A stretch of DNA of 64,000 bases from DASXQK01 sp963724385 (GTDB lineage: Bacteria > Pseudomonadota > Alphaproteobacteria > Dongiales > Dongiaceae). The notes beneath the pieces were generated by a model, which worked only from the letters and a program-made list of their open reading frames with translations, was not told the origin of the DNA and did no database searches. Positions within the stretch are counted from its first letter, which is position 1. Each line of letters starts with the position of its first letter. The position numbers and the translations under genes were made by a program. This document shows, one piece after another, positions 25,269 through 33,879 of the stretch. The stretch spans positions 1,922,001 through 1,986,000 of the forward strand of contig CAVRUJ010000002.1 of assembly GCA_963724385.1 (NCBI GenBank), read 5' to 3'.

Positions 25269-26468
25269 ATGCCCAAGATCCAGCTGCTGATCGTCCAGCC
25301 TACGCCCTTCTGCAACATCGACTGCGCCTACTGCTATCTCCCTGACCGGCGCTCCAAGCACGTCGTTGCCAGCGAAACCCTGGCCAATCTCTTTTCCCAG
25401 GTCTTCGCCTCGGGCTGGGCACGCGACCACCTGACGGTCGTCTGGCACGCGGGCGAACCCATGGTCCTTCCGGTCGCCTTCTATGCCGAAGCCTTCCGCC
25501 TGGTCGACCGGCTGAAACCGGCGGGTCTCCACCTGACCCATTCCTTCCAGACGAACGGCACTCTCATCAACGAGGCCTGGTGCGACTTCTTCCTCGAAGC
25601 GCGGGTCAACCTGGGCGTCAGCGTCGACGGGCCCATGGAATTCCATGACCTGAACCGGCGCACGCGGTCTGGGCAAGGCACCTTCGAGCGGGTGATCGCC
25701 GGCATCCGCCTGCTGCGTCGCCGCCAGGTGCCGTTTCACGTCATCTCGGTGCTGACGACAGCCAGCATGGGCGCGCCGGAGGCCATGTTCGACTTCTATG
25801 TCAGCGAGGGCATCGAGCGTGTGTGCTTCAACGTCGAGGAGTCCGAGGGCAGCCACGCCTCGCCGTCCCTCCGCCGCTCGGACGCCGGCGCCGCCTATCG
25901 GAACTTCCTCGAGTCGTTCTGGCGGCTGGCCGGTGCGGCGCCCGGCAAGATCTCCTTCATCCGCGAGATCGAGCAGGCGCTCAGCGTGATTCTTCGTCCG
26001 GCGGAAGGGACGTTCTTCAACGAGCTGGTCGAGCCCTTCGCCGTGACGAGCATGGATTGGGCCGGCAACATATCCACATTTTCGCCGGAACTGCTCGGAC
26101 TGAAGAACCAACAGTATGGCGACTTCATCCTTGGCAACGTCAACCGCGAGAACCTCGCCGACCTCGCCGCCTCGCCCGTGCTGCAGCGCATGCAGGCCGA
26201 CGTCGCGGCAGGGGTCGCGCTCTGCCGGGAGCGCTGCCAGTATTTCAGCGTTTGCGGCGGCGGCGAGCCGGTGAACAAGCTTACGGAAAACGGCAGCTTC
26301 ATCAGTACGGAAACCGCGTTTTGCCGTTTGACCAGGATGTGCGCGACCGATCTCATTCTCGACGCCATCGACCGGCTGGACCCGAATGAACTGGCCGAGC
26401 GGCGTTCGGCAATCGGATCGGCGGAAGCCGCAGAAATGCTCGAAGCGATCAGTTTGGCGACGATGTAA
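25269..26468 (+). CDS. grrM: GRRM-system radical SAM/SPASM maturase
   Basis: 399 residues. The radical SAM cluster motif is CNIDCAYC (C15, C19, C22), and the TIM-barrel includes VVWHAGEP (the GGEP-type SAM contact), SFQTNGTLIN and LGVSVDGP. A C-terminal SPASM region has clustered cysteines (LCRERCQYFSVCGGGEP, then FCRLTRMC), expected to hold auxiliary 4Fe-4S clusters. This is the organisation of maturases that act on glycine-rich GrrA precursors to form aromatic-Asn cyclophanes. It lies 39 bases after the precursor gene and is probably cotranscribed with it and with the exported protein genes downstream. Confidence 0.92.
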   Translation: MPKIQLLIVQPTPFCNIDCAYCYLPDRRSKHVVASETLANLFSQVFASGWARDHLTVVWHAGEPMVLPVAFYAEAFRLVDRLKPAGLHLTHSFQTNGTLINEAWCDFFLEARVNLGVSVDGPMEFHDLNRRTRSGQGTFERVIAGIRLLRRRQVPFHVISVLTTASMGAPEAMFDFYVSEGIERVCFNVEESEGSHASPSLRRSDAGAAYRNFLESFWRLAGAAPGKISFIREIEQALSVILRPAEGTFFNELVEPFAVTSMDWAGNISTFSPELLGLKNQQYGDFILGNVNRENLADLAASPVLQRMQADVAAGVALCRERCQYFSVCGGGEPVNKLTENGSFISTETAFCRLTRMCATDLILDAIDRLDPNELAERRSAIGSAEAAEMLEAISLATM

Positions 26469-26515
26469 CAGGGTTCAGCCCCAGGGCGATCGCAGGTTTG
26501 ACAGGAGAGGATGCA

Positions 26516-27265
26516 ATGAAAAAACTTCCCGCATGGCTCGCGGCCTTTGTGCTCGTCGCGGCCCTAGAGACCGGCTTCTGCGGTCTTGCAGTTGCCCAGA
26601 GCGACCAGTCCCAGCCCGGTGATCAAGGAGCTGGTGACAACGGGAACCAGCCATCGCCGGACGTCACCCAGGCTTCACCAAGCGGGGCGCCGCAGCCCAT
26701 ATCCACGCCGATATTCTCGCCCGTCCTCTACGTCACCAGCGTCGAGGTGATTCGGACCGCGACGGAGCCGCATGAAGACATCGTCCTGGTACGCGGACTG
26801 ACAGGAACGATCGGCTGGAGCCAGCCGGAGGTGGTGCCTCTGTTCCTCGGCCTCGCTGCCGACGGCGTGCTCGACCTCCAGTTCATCGCCCAGGAGCCCG
26901 AGACCTCGGAGCAGGCCCAGGGGTTCGTGCCCATCGAGGCCGAGTTCCCGATCGAGCCCGGTCATGACTTCAAGGGCGTTCGCGTTCGCGCCGCAGCCAA
27001 TGTGATCGAAGTGACGCAGCTCCCGGGCGTGGCCCATGCCAAGATCGTGACCGAGGACTGCGGCAAGTGCGTCGGCAAGCGCTTCGCGCCCAAGGGTACG
27101 GCGGCGGCCGGCACGGCCGGCGTCGTCCGCGAGGAAGATTTGCCGCGCAATTTCCGCGTCATTCCGCCGACCAAGGGCGTGGCCGGCATCACCCACAACA
27201 TGAACCGTCTGAATCTGGTGCTCGGCGACGACAACAAGACCATCGTGTGGGCGTTCTGGGAATAG
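26516..27265 (+). CDS. Exported protein of unknown function, GRRM-locus neighbour
   Basis: 249 residues starting MKKLPAWLAAFVLVAALE, with a Sec signal peptide cleaved near AVAQS (about residue 27). Next comes a Gln/Pro/Gly-rich low-complexity linker to about residue 65, then a globular domain. Notable are DCGKCVGKRF (a CxxC pair) and the C-terminus NLVLGDDNKTIVWAFWE. GGAGAGGATGCA precedes the ATG at 26516. I do not recognise the family. It does not resemble a solute-binding protein, so it is not an obvious GrrP. Its position 47 bases after grrM suggests a periplasmic partner in maturation, export or display of the peptide (inference). Confidence 0.8.
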   Translation: MKKLPAWLAAFVLVAALETGFCGLAVAQSDQSQPGDQGAGDNGNQPSPDVTQASPSGAPQPISTPIFSPVLYVTSVEVIRTATEPHEDIVLVRGLTGTIGWSQPEVVPLFLGLAADGVLDLQFIAQEPETSEQAQGFVPIEAEFPIEPGHDFKGVRVRAAANVIEVTQLPGVAHAKIVTEDCGKCVGKRFAPKGTAAAGTAGVVREEDLPRNFRVIPPTKGVAGITHNMNRLNLVLGDDNKTIVWAFWE

Positions 27266-27308
27266 CGGGCGGCGCTGCGACATGACCGTCAGCCAAGGAG
27301 AATCAAGC

Positions 27309-27593
27309 TTGAAAAACGTCATCATTGGGCTGGCAGGGGTCGCTTTGCTCGCCATCGCGCCTCTCGCCAACGCTGGGCTCGGCACTCGTCCGCTCCAAGC
27401 CGGGGTCAGCGTTTCCTCGACGATTCCACAAGCTCCCCCGGCCGCGCTGCTCGTCGCAGACGATTCCGGTGCCGCTGGCAGCAGCACGACGGAGCCTCAG
27501 ACAGAAGATGGAGGCGGTGCCGACGATGGCGGCGGCAGCAATGATGGCAACGGCGGCGATAGCGGCGGCGCCCAGAGCGGAAGTTCGCAATGA
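27309..27593 (+). CDS. Small exported Gly/Asp/Ser-rich protein, GRRM-locus neighbour
   Basis: 94 residues. A signal peptide (KNVIIGLAGVALLAIAPLANA) is followed by a short neutral region and an acidic, glycine-rich tail with repeated DGGG/DGN/GGDSGG units. The TTG at 27309 is preferred because AAGGAG lies 8-9 bases upstream and the codon directly begins the signal peptide; an in-frame ATG at 27282 has no ribosome-binding site. The low-complexity tail resembles a disordered or metal-binding segment. It could be a second, unusual substrate or a structural partner, but it lacks aromatic residues for cyclophane formation. Confidence 0.65.
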   Translation: MKNVIIGLAGVALLAIAPLANAGLGTRPLQAGVSVSSTIPQAPPAALLVADDSGAAGSSTTEPQTEDGGGADDGGGSNDGNGGDSGGAQSGSSQ

Positions 27594-27755
27594 GCCGGTT
27601 TACGGCCTGCGAATGCACCGGCGTTGGATTGCTGCGGGTTTGCCGCAGACGCGTGCTCGGCATGGAAACAACCGGTCGCACCGATCGTCATCGCGATCCT
27701 GGGCGGTCCGGACTGAGGCGGCTACTTTAAACATCCAAACCAAGCGGAGGGGGTC

Positions 27756-28019
27756 ATGAACAGTTCGCAGAAGACAGACAGGCGGGAAATTCTGATTGCG
27801 GGTGCCGCTGCCCTGGGCGTCGGCGCGGTCTTGGGAGTCATGGGCGAAGCCAAGGCCGACCAGCCCTACATGCAGTCTGCACTCGGTTATCTCCAAAGCG
27901 CCCAAGATTCGCTGATGCGAGCGGCGCATGACAAGGGCGGCCATCGCGCACGCGCGCTCAATCTCGTCAATCAAGCGATCAGCGAAGTCGAGATCGGCAT
28001 CCAGGTGGGTGGCGGTTAA
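27756..28019 (+). CDS. Small Tat-exported protein of unknown function
   Basis: 87 residues with GGAGGGGG just upstream of the ATG. A twin-arginine-like signal (DRREILIAGAAALGVGAV) leads to a mature 50-residue domain, QPYMQSALGYLQSAQDSLMR, then AAHDKGGHRARALNLVNQAI. This compact helical family (paired AHDKGGHR) is seen in other alphaproteobacteria as a small periplasmic protein, often without assigned role. It is the last gene of the plus-strand run begun by grrA, although a 162-base gap separates it from the preceding gene. Confidence 0.72.
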   Translation: MNSSQKTDRREILIAGAAALGVGAVLGVMGEAKADQPYMQSALGYLQSAQDSLMRAAHDKGGHRARALNLVNQAISEVEIGIQVGGG

Positions 28020-28195
28020 CCGCATCGTAGGCGGCTAAACGCCCCCGAGAAGCCGCGCTCATCGCCATCGGTGTGCCGCATGGCGGTGCCGCCGCGGCTG
28101 GCCGATCAATGTGCGCTCGGGTTGTCCGGTTCGGAATCCGGGCGGACATCCCGCTTTGTGAAGTCGAGCGCGGCCGGAGCCGACCGCGCGGTCGT

Positions 28196-29281
28196 TCAGT
28201 GGTCGAATACGACAACGCCGCGGGCGACCTCGCCCCGCCTCATGTCGTCAAAGGCCTCGTTGATTTGCGCGAGCTTGAGGCGCCGCGAGATCATGTCGTC
28301 CAGCTTGAGCTTGCCGTTCAGGTAAAAATCGACGAAACGCGGCATGTCCACCCGGAAATGGTTCGAACCCATGTTCGAGCCTTGCAGCTTGCGGTCATAC
28401 AGCAGGTCGGAACCGCTCACCTCGATCGTCTGCCCCTCCGGCACCATGCCGATGATCGTCGCGGTCCCGGAGGCGCGCAGCATGCGGAAGGCCTGCTCCG
28501 CCGTCTTCTTCAGGCCGAGAGCCTCGAACGAATAGTGCACGCCGCCGCCGGTCATTTCCCTGACCGCTTCCACGGGGTCGCATTCGGCGGCATTGACGAC
28601 ATCGGTCGCGCCGAAATGGCGGGCGAGGTTGAGCTTCGTCCCCTTGATGTCGATGGCGATGATGCGCCCGGCGCCGGCGACCGCCGCACCGTTGACGGCC
28701 GACAGGCCGACCCCGCCGCAGCCGATGACGGCGACGGTGCTGCCCACCTCGATGCGGGCGGTGTTGATGACGGCGCCGAAGCCCGTCGTCACCGCGCAGC
28801 CGATGAGCGCCGCCCGGTCGAGCGGCATGTCGGCGCGGATCTTCACCAGCGCATGCTCGTGAATCAGCATCTGCTCGGCGAAGGACGAGAGGCTGTAGAA
28901 CTGCGCCATGGGCTTGCCGTTCTGCGAGAGGCGCGACGGCTCCCCGCTTTCGCGCGCGGTCTCCGGGTTCTCGCAGCTGAACGGGCGCCCCGTGGTGCAG
29001 TACTCGCAGTGGCCGCAGAAGACCGACAGGCAGGTGATGACGTGATCGCCCGGCTTGACGTAGCGGACCTCCGAGCCGACCTTTTCCACGATCCCGGCGG
29101 ATTCATGGCCGAGAATGGTCGGCAGGCGGGTACTGTAGAATCCGTCGATGTAGTGCAGGTCGCTGTGGCACACGCCGACGGCGGCTGTGCGAACCAGCAC
29201 CTCATGGGCCTTGGGATTGTCGATGGTCACGTCCTCGACCACCAGCGGCTTGTTCACTTCACGCAGAATCGCGGCTTTCAT
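28196..29281 (-). CDS. Zinc-dependent alcohol dehydrogenase (class III-like MDR)
   Basis: 361 residues of the medium-chain dehydrogenase superfamily. Catalytic zinc ligands lie in GVCHSDLHY and GHESAGIVEKVG. The structural-zinc lobe has four cysteines in CGHCEYCTTGRPFSC. The Rossmann motif is VAVIGCGGVGLSAVNGAA, and VMIDIK-like AIDIKGTKLNLA sets NAD preference. The substrate is unknown; closest in character are formaldehyde dehydrogenase-like and nicotinoprotein ADHs. The gene follows the FrhB-like and desaturase genes on the same strand, so the three may act in one pathway (inference). Start at 29281 (MKAAILRE). Confidence 0.9.
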   Translation of the reverse strand: MKAAILREVNKPLVVEDVTIDNPKAHEVLVRTAAVGVCHSDLHYIDGFYSTRLPTILGHESAGIVEKVGSEVRYVKPGDHVITCLSVFCGHCEYCTTGRPFSCENPETARESGEPSRLSQNGKPMAQFYSLSSFAEQMLIHEHALVKIRADMPLDRAALIGCAVTTGFGAVINTARIEVGSTVAVIGCGGVGLSAVNGAAVAGAGRIIAIDIKGTKLNLARHFGATDVVNAAECDPVEAVREMTGGGVHYSFEALGLKKTAEQAFRMLRASGTATIIGMVPEGQTIEVSGSDLLYDRKLQGSNMGSNHFRVDMPRFVDFYLNGKLKLDDMISRRLKLAQINEAFDDMRRGEVARGVVVFDH

Positions 29282-29354
29282 TTTCCCCACTCCCAGATTT
29301 CCGACGCCGGCTGCCGGCGCGCCCGGCGATCCGCTTTACCCCATCCCGACCCCG

Positions 29355-30608
29355 TCAGGCGAGGGGTTCCCGATGGGCGCCCTTTCGAATCCGGCGCCGG
29401 GCACCCGCCTCGGCGGCCGCGTCCCGCTCCGGCCCTGCGATCGCGACCATCCGCTCGCTGCGGAACCGCTCGAAGCGGGGCTGGAGCTGGCCTTCCAATC
29501 CGAGCGCTCGGACCCGTGCGGGATTCTCGATCTTCCGCGTCACGTGATCGGCATGCTGGGCATCGAGCTCCGCGATCGAAAACGGCTCCAGGTGAATGGC
29601 GCCGGCCGCGGCGGCCTCGGCGACCAGCTCCTCGCCGCGCTGTGTCCGGGCGATGAAGAGATTGGCCCCCGGCGCCTCGTCATGGATGGGTTTGCCGTCG
29701 ACCATGACCCATGAATCGGGACAGGAGACATCGGCCAGTTCGCCTATGGCATCGGGGCAGATCTTGCAGCGGAACTGAATGTCGTAGGTCCACGGCACAT
29801 CATGGCTGTACCAGACCTTGTCATAGCTGAGGTCGAAGACGCGGCCGTCATGGGTTTCAACATGGGTCGGCCCCGGCCAGCCGTCGCCGCGCCAGCGGAA
29901 CAGGGAGACCTCGTCGGCGGCGACGCCGTGATAGCCGGCGATCTTCTCGGCCGTCTGCAAGGTCGGCACGCCGCCGCAGAAGATCGTGATGAGGTAGGGG
30001 ACTTGCCTCTCGACGCGCGGATCGAGCCTCGCCAGGTTGCGGATCGCCGCCACGTCGCAGGGCTTGGCCAGCACGGCGAAGCGAATCCCCTCCTCCAGAA
30101 GCCGCTCGACATGGCGAAGCGGCGCCGCCGGGCCGTAACGCGATTGAGCGCCGGCGCGTACCTCGGCGGCCGTACGGCTGACGACGGCGTCGGTCTCCAT
30201 GGGGTGCTCGAGCGAAGCGCGGACATGGACGATGGCATCGACCTTGCCGCTCTCGAGCAGATAGCAGCCAAGCGCGGTCATCGCGCCGCCGGCGGCGGCG
30301 TGGAATCGAATTTCCTCGTTGGCGGACCAGCCCCGATGAATGCTGCGGATCGGCCCCCAGATGTCATGCATCACGCCCTTGTCGGCAACCTGGGCCGGGT
30401 CCGGTCCGACGAGGGTGAGGCCAGGACAAATGGCGCGGATCTTTTCCAGCGTCGCTTCGTCCAGCGTCGCATGGACGCGCGGCCGCATGTAGCTCGCCGA
30501 GGTCATCGCCATTTCGACGCGCTCCTGCCCGGCGATGCTCTCGCACAGGCCGCAACCGGCGCAGAGACCCTGGCGGACGATGGCTTCAAGGCCGGGCGCT
30601 TCGCTCAT
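29355..30608 (-). CDS. FrhB-family (coenzyme F420 hydrogenase/dehydrogenase beta subunit) flavin/Fe-S protein
   Basis: 417 residues. An N-terminal cluster motif GLCAGCGLCESIAG provides cysteines, and the second half has FRCKICPDAIGELADVSCPDSW with further cysteines for Fe-S binding. VLAKPCDVAAIRNL and IFCGGVPT are FrhB hallmarks. Relatives include FrhB, 7-hydroxymethyl-chlorophyll reductase and the vinyl reductase BciB; they reduce various substrates with flavin and Fe-S clusters, and F420 itself is not implied. The ATG at 30608 lies 7 bases beyond the desaturase stop, so coupling is likely. The exact reaction is unknown. Confidence 0.82.
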   Translation of the reverse strand: MSEAPGLEAIVRQGLCAGCGLCESIAGQERVEMAMTSASYMRPRVHATLDEATLEKIRAICPGLTLVGPDPAQVADKGVMHDIWGPIRSIHRGWSANEEIRFHAAAGGAMTALGCYLLESGKVDAIVHVRASLEHPMETDAVVSRTAAEVRAGAQSRYGPAAPLRHVERLLEEGIRFAVLAKPCDVAAIRNLARLDPRVERQVPYLITIFCGGVPTLQTAEKIAGYHGVAADEVSLFRWRGDGWPGPTHVETHDGRVFDLSYDKVWYSHDVPWTYDIQFRCKICPDAIGELADVSCPDSWVMVDGKPIHDEAPGANLFIARTQRGEELVAEAAAAGAIHLEPFSIAELDAQHADHVTRKIENPARVRALGLEGQLQPRFERFRSERMVAIAGPERDAAAEAGARRRIRKGAHREPLA

Positions 30609-30615
30609 GAGGCGT

Positions 30616-31479
30616 TCAGGCCGCCGTGGGCCTGGAATAAGGCCAGAAGCCCTCGATCCGCGCGCCATGCTGCTCCAGCGTCGGCCGCAATTCATCAAAC
30701 ACCGCGCGATAGCGGTAGAACGGAACCACCGGCAGCATGTGATGGATCAGATGCAGGTTCTGATACAGGTACAGGATGTCGCCGCCGGGGAAGAGCGAGA
30801 TGCGCGTGTCGCGGTAGCGTCCGGTTTCCGAATTGTCGTAGTGGGGGAACCAGCCGAACGCCACTTCCATGAGGAGCTCGCCGACGAACCATGGGATGAG
30901 CCAAAGGGTCAGCAACGCCCAGCCATAGCCGACGGCCGGGAGACCGATGAGGAGCGCGACGATCAGCGCATACTGAACCATGGTCGACCGGCGCTGAAAC
31001 GACGGCAGATTGAGGGACTTGCAAGCCTGGTAGAGCTTCACGCCGTTCAGCTGGTTGATCAGCGACCACGGGGTCTTGAGGAAGAAGACCTCGAGGAAGC
31101 CGCCCATGGCGAACTTGTCCGGGTCCTCCGGTCCGTTTGTCTTGGCATGATGAATGAAATGCGATTTCCGATGATGGTAGAAGAACATGAAGATCGGAAA
31201 GGCGGAGATCGTCCCGATGAAGGCGTTCACCCAGCGCAACGACTTCTGGCGCGGTACGATGGCGCTGTGGGACGCGTCGTGCACGGGCGTGTAGATGGCG
31301 TACATGACGATCCCGTTGATGACCATGGCGACGGCGAGCGGGATGTCGCCCGCAAGGGCGAGCCAGCTCGAAACCGCCCACAGCGCCAGGCAGCCGAGGG
31401 CGAGCGCGATCGTCGCCCAGGCGATCTCCGGGGAGTTCCGCCGCGCGACCTCCGTCTCGTATTTGGTCGTCGATTGCAT
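30616..31479 (-). CDS. Membrane fatty acid desaturase / carotenoid hydroxylase-family protein
   Basis: 287 residues with several membrane segments. The di-iron histidine boxes are HDASHS (HxxxH), YHHRKSHFIHHAKT (HxxHH) and HLIHH. Together they indicate a membrane oxygenase of the FA_desaturase family, the group that includes acyl desaturases and the CrtR/CrtW carotenoid enzymes. The substrate cannot be deduced. It is the first gene of the minus-strand set with the FrhB-like and alcohol dehydrogenase genes. Start MQSTTKYETE at 31479. Confidence 0.87.
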   Translation of the reverse strand: MQSTTKYETEVARRNSPEIAWATIALALGCLALWAVSSWLALAGDIPLAVAMVINGIVMYAIYTPVHDASHSAIVPRQKSLRWVNAFIGTISAFPIFMFFYHHRKSHFIHHAKTNGPEDPDKFAMGGFLEVFFLKTPWSLINQLNGVKLYQACKSLNLPSFQRRSTMVQYALIVALLIGLPAVGYGWALLTLWLIPWFVGELLMEVAFGWFPHYDNSETGRYRDTRISLFPGGDILYLYQNLHLIHHMLPVVPFYRYRAVFDELRPTLEQHGARIEGFWPYSRPTAA

Positions 31480-31752
31480 AGGCCGCTATCGCCGTCCGCT
31501 TGGCGCCGTTCGGTTCATGCGCGCAAGCCGCCACCTAGTCATGGATCGTTGGAGCATGTTGCATCGCGGTTTAGCGGGCGGACCTGAAGAAGGCAAGCAA
31601 GTCGCGGCCCAGGTCCAGCAATCGAATTTCTCCAATTTGTCCCTTTTGCAACAATGGGTTGCAAGGTCGGCCGAGGGATCAATCGCATCGGCCTTGCGGC
31701 TGCCGGGACCTGTCCGGTATCCCCAAGCGACCTTCCAGATTCTGAGCGAGGA

Positions 31753-32676
31753 ATGCCGAAGAGACCGATGAAGCCGCTCCGCCACGCATTGCTCGCTGTC
31801 CTTCTGCTGGGCGCCCCGCTGATCCTGGCCGCAGCCAGCCTCGCCGGCGATATTCCGGCCCGCGAATTCCAGGACTGCCCCGACTGCCCGGAGATGGTGG
31901 CGATCCCCGCCGGCCATTTCGTCATGGGAAGCCCAAGCACGGAAAAGGGCCGCTTCGATTCCGAGGGCCCGCAGCATCCGGTCGCAGTTCACGGCTTCGC
32001 GCTTGGCAAATACGACGTGACGGTCGGCCAGTTCCTGACCTTCCTCAAGGAGACGGGCTACCAGCCCGCACCCTGCGACCCGATCCTCGACATGACCTGG
32101 CGGTCGCCGGGCGAAGGAATCGCCTATGCGCCCAGCGACACCGATTCTCTCGACGAGCCGGCCATCTGCCTCAACTGGTACGACGCCGAAGCCTACATCG
32201 CCTGGCTCAATGCCCGGGTCCACGGCCGCGTCTCGGGCCCGGCCGAAGGTCCCTACCGGCTGCCGAGCGAGGCCGAATGGGAATATGCCGCCCGGGCCGG
32301 AACCGCGACCGCGCGCTGGTGGGGGGAAGCGATCGGCGTCGGCAATGCCAATTGCAATGGCTGCGGCAGCCGGTGGGACGGGGTTCTGATCGCGCCATCG
32401 GGCAGCTTCGGGCCGAATCCTTTCGGGCTCTACGACATGCTGGGCAATGCCTGGCAGTGGACGGCGGATTGCTGGAACGAGAGCTATGTCGGCGCGCCCG
32501 GCGACGGCAGGCCCTGGACCACGGGCGACTGCAGCCGGCGCGTGCTGCGCGGCGGCTCCTGGAGCAACCTGCCGGAGTTCGTCCGCTCGGCCACGCGCAG
32601 CAAGGGCAATTCCGCCGGCCGCGATTTCGACTACGCCAGTTATGCCGGTTTCCGGGTCGCCCGCACGCTTCCCTGA
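31753..32676 (+). CDS. Exported FGE-sulfatase (SUMF1/EgtB-like) domain protein
   Basis: 307 residues with a signal peptide (LRHALLAVLLLGAPLILAAA) and one formylglycine-generating-enzyme fold: FVMGSP near its start, DVTVGQFLTFL, CLNWYDAEAYIAWLN, PYRLPSEAEWEYAARAG, LYDMLGNAWQWTADCW, VLRGGSW and YASYAGFRVART. Such periplasmic proteins are frequently sugar- or peptide-modifying or simply structural; the cysteine pair of true formylglycine generators is not evident, so the activity is unassigned. The start may instead be the ATG at 31768, five residues later. Confidence 0.85.
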   Translation: MPKRPMKPLRHALLAVLLLGAPLILAAASLAGDIPAREFQDCPDCPEMVAIPAGHFVMGSPSTEKGRFDSEGPQHPVAVHGFALGKYDVTVGQFLTFLKETGYQPAPCDPILDMTWRSPGEGIAYAPSDTDSLDEPAICLNWYDAEAYIAWLNARVHGRVSGPAEGPYRLPSEAEWEYAARAGTATARWWGEAIGVGNANCNGCGSRWDGVLIAPSGSFGPNPFGLYDMLGNAWQWTADCWNESYVGAPGDGRPWTTGDCSRRVLRGGSWSNLPEFVRSATRSKGNSAGRDFDYASYAGFRVARTLP

Positions 32677-32695
32677 ATCAACGCGGCGCCGGCCG

Positions 32696-33607
32696 TCACT
32701 GCAAGACGTCCCGCGGGCTGAACTTCAAGGTGATGTCCTTGACCAGGTCATAGGTCCCGGGCGGCAGCTGGAGGGGCGAGGACAAAAGGACCGCATCCCG
32801 CGCGCTGAAGGCGAGCGCGCGATGCAGGGCATTGGTCGCATAACTGGGATCGGCCAGGATCTCGGCGGCCTCGACGCTGCCGTTGCGGTTCAGGGTCATG
32901 TGGATCGCAACCACGAAGTCGCTCGCCTGAAGCGCGCTCTTGTCCATGTACCAGTGGCGCTCGATCTGGGCGCGGATGAAATCCTTGACGCTGTATGTGG
33001 CCTGCTGGCCGAGGATGGCGTTGGCGCTGCTCGCGTTGACCGTCGAGCTGCCGGCTTCGGCCTGCTGCCAGTCGTTGCGGGGCGTGCTCGCCTGGAGCTG
33101 CTGCTGGGTGGTGAGCGATTGCAGGCGGGCGCTCAAATCCTGGGTCGCTGGCGGCGGGTTGCTGGCCGGGGCGACGGCAGCGGGAATCGCGGTCTTGGGC
33201 TTTCTGGTCGTCGCGGGCAGCTTGTGGGTCTCGGGCAGGACCAGCGCCAGCTGCCGGTCGGCCCCGGTGCCGAGCTTGAGGCGCGGCCGGGCGACCTGGG
33301 GGACCGGCAAAGGCGTGTCGGCCACCGGCACCGGGCCAGGGGATTGCAGTCCTGTAGCGGGAGGCGCCTTGGCCTGAGGCAGATCCGCTTTCGCCTGGCG
33401 CGCGGGCGAGGCCGTCACGGCGGCGAACTGCACCAGGTCGACGGGGATCAGCGACGCTGCCGGGGGCGGCAGCTGCACCAGGCTCGGCAAGCCGAAGGCG
33501 ATCAGCAGGGCCAGCGCGCCATGCAAGGCGAGCGAGCAGGCCAGGCCCTGGCCGATCGGCTCGCTATGCCGCCTGCTTTCAGGTTCCCCCTCCACCTGGA
33601 TCTCCAT
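32696..33607 (-). CDS. TolA/TonB-like envelope protein
   Basis: 303 residues. A short cytoplasmic N-terminus is followed by one membrane segment (LACSLALHGALALLIAFGL), a long Pro/Ala-rich periplasmic stretch and a C-terminal TonB/TolA domain (about 220-303, FIRAQIERHWYMDK, then VVAIHMTLNRNGSVEAAEI). It is isolated from tolQRB and exbBD, so the partner is unknown. The start MEIQVEGE at 33607 is chosen because upstream residues are Arg-rich and unlike the family. It is convergent with the FGE-domain gene, 19 bases apart. Confidence 0.82.
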   Translation of the reverse strand: MEIQVEGEPESRRHSEPIGQGLACSLALHGALALLIAFGLPSLVQLPPPAASLIPVDLVQFAAVTASPARQAKADLPQAKAPPATGLQSPGPVPVADTPLPVPQVARPRLKLGTGADRQLALVLPETHKLPATTRKPKTAIPAAVAPASNPPPATQDLSARLQSLTTQQQLQASTPRNDWQQAEAGSSTVNASSANAILGQQATYSVKDFIRAQIERHWYMDKSALQASDFVVAIHMTLNRNGSVEAAEILADPSYATNALHRALAFSARDAVLLSSPLQLPPGTYDLVKDITLKFSPRDVLQ

Positions 33608-33879
33608 CCAGCTGCGAGAGATGGGTCTGCTCCTTGCCAATGCGTGGTTTCGGCCTCCCTCGCCCTTCCCACTCCGGGCGCGAGAACCTTGACGGCGCCA
33701 GTATGGCGCAGCGCGACGGCCATCGCCATCGCGCATGCTTTCGGCAAACCGTCACAGCACGGCCACTTGCGGTAGCCGATCCCGCGCCCCAGAATGATCA
33801 AAGAGGGGCAAAGCAAGGCGGCCGCGCCCCTCGCGAAACAACCCGACGCGGCAGATCGCGTCTCACCGGGGAGGCAACA

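Noticed and set aside
24813..26111. 432-residue minus-strand frame antisense to the RiPP precursor and maturase genes
   Set aside because: It mirrors the plus-strand genes, has unnatural Arg/Gly/Pro composition, and the plus-strand products match known families in order.
26516..27265. GrrP-type substrate-binding partner
   Set aside because: No features of family 3 binding proteins were found; the mature domain is of unknown type.
27309..27593. Small Gly-rich protein as a second cyclophane precursor
   Set aside because: Its tail lacks the aromatic residues needed for aromatic-X-Asn crosslinks; it is retained only as a possible partner.
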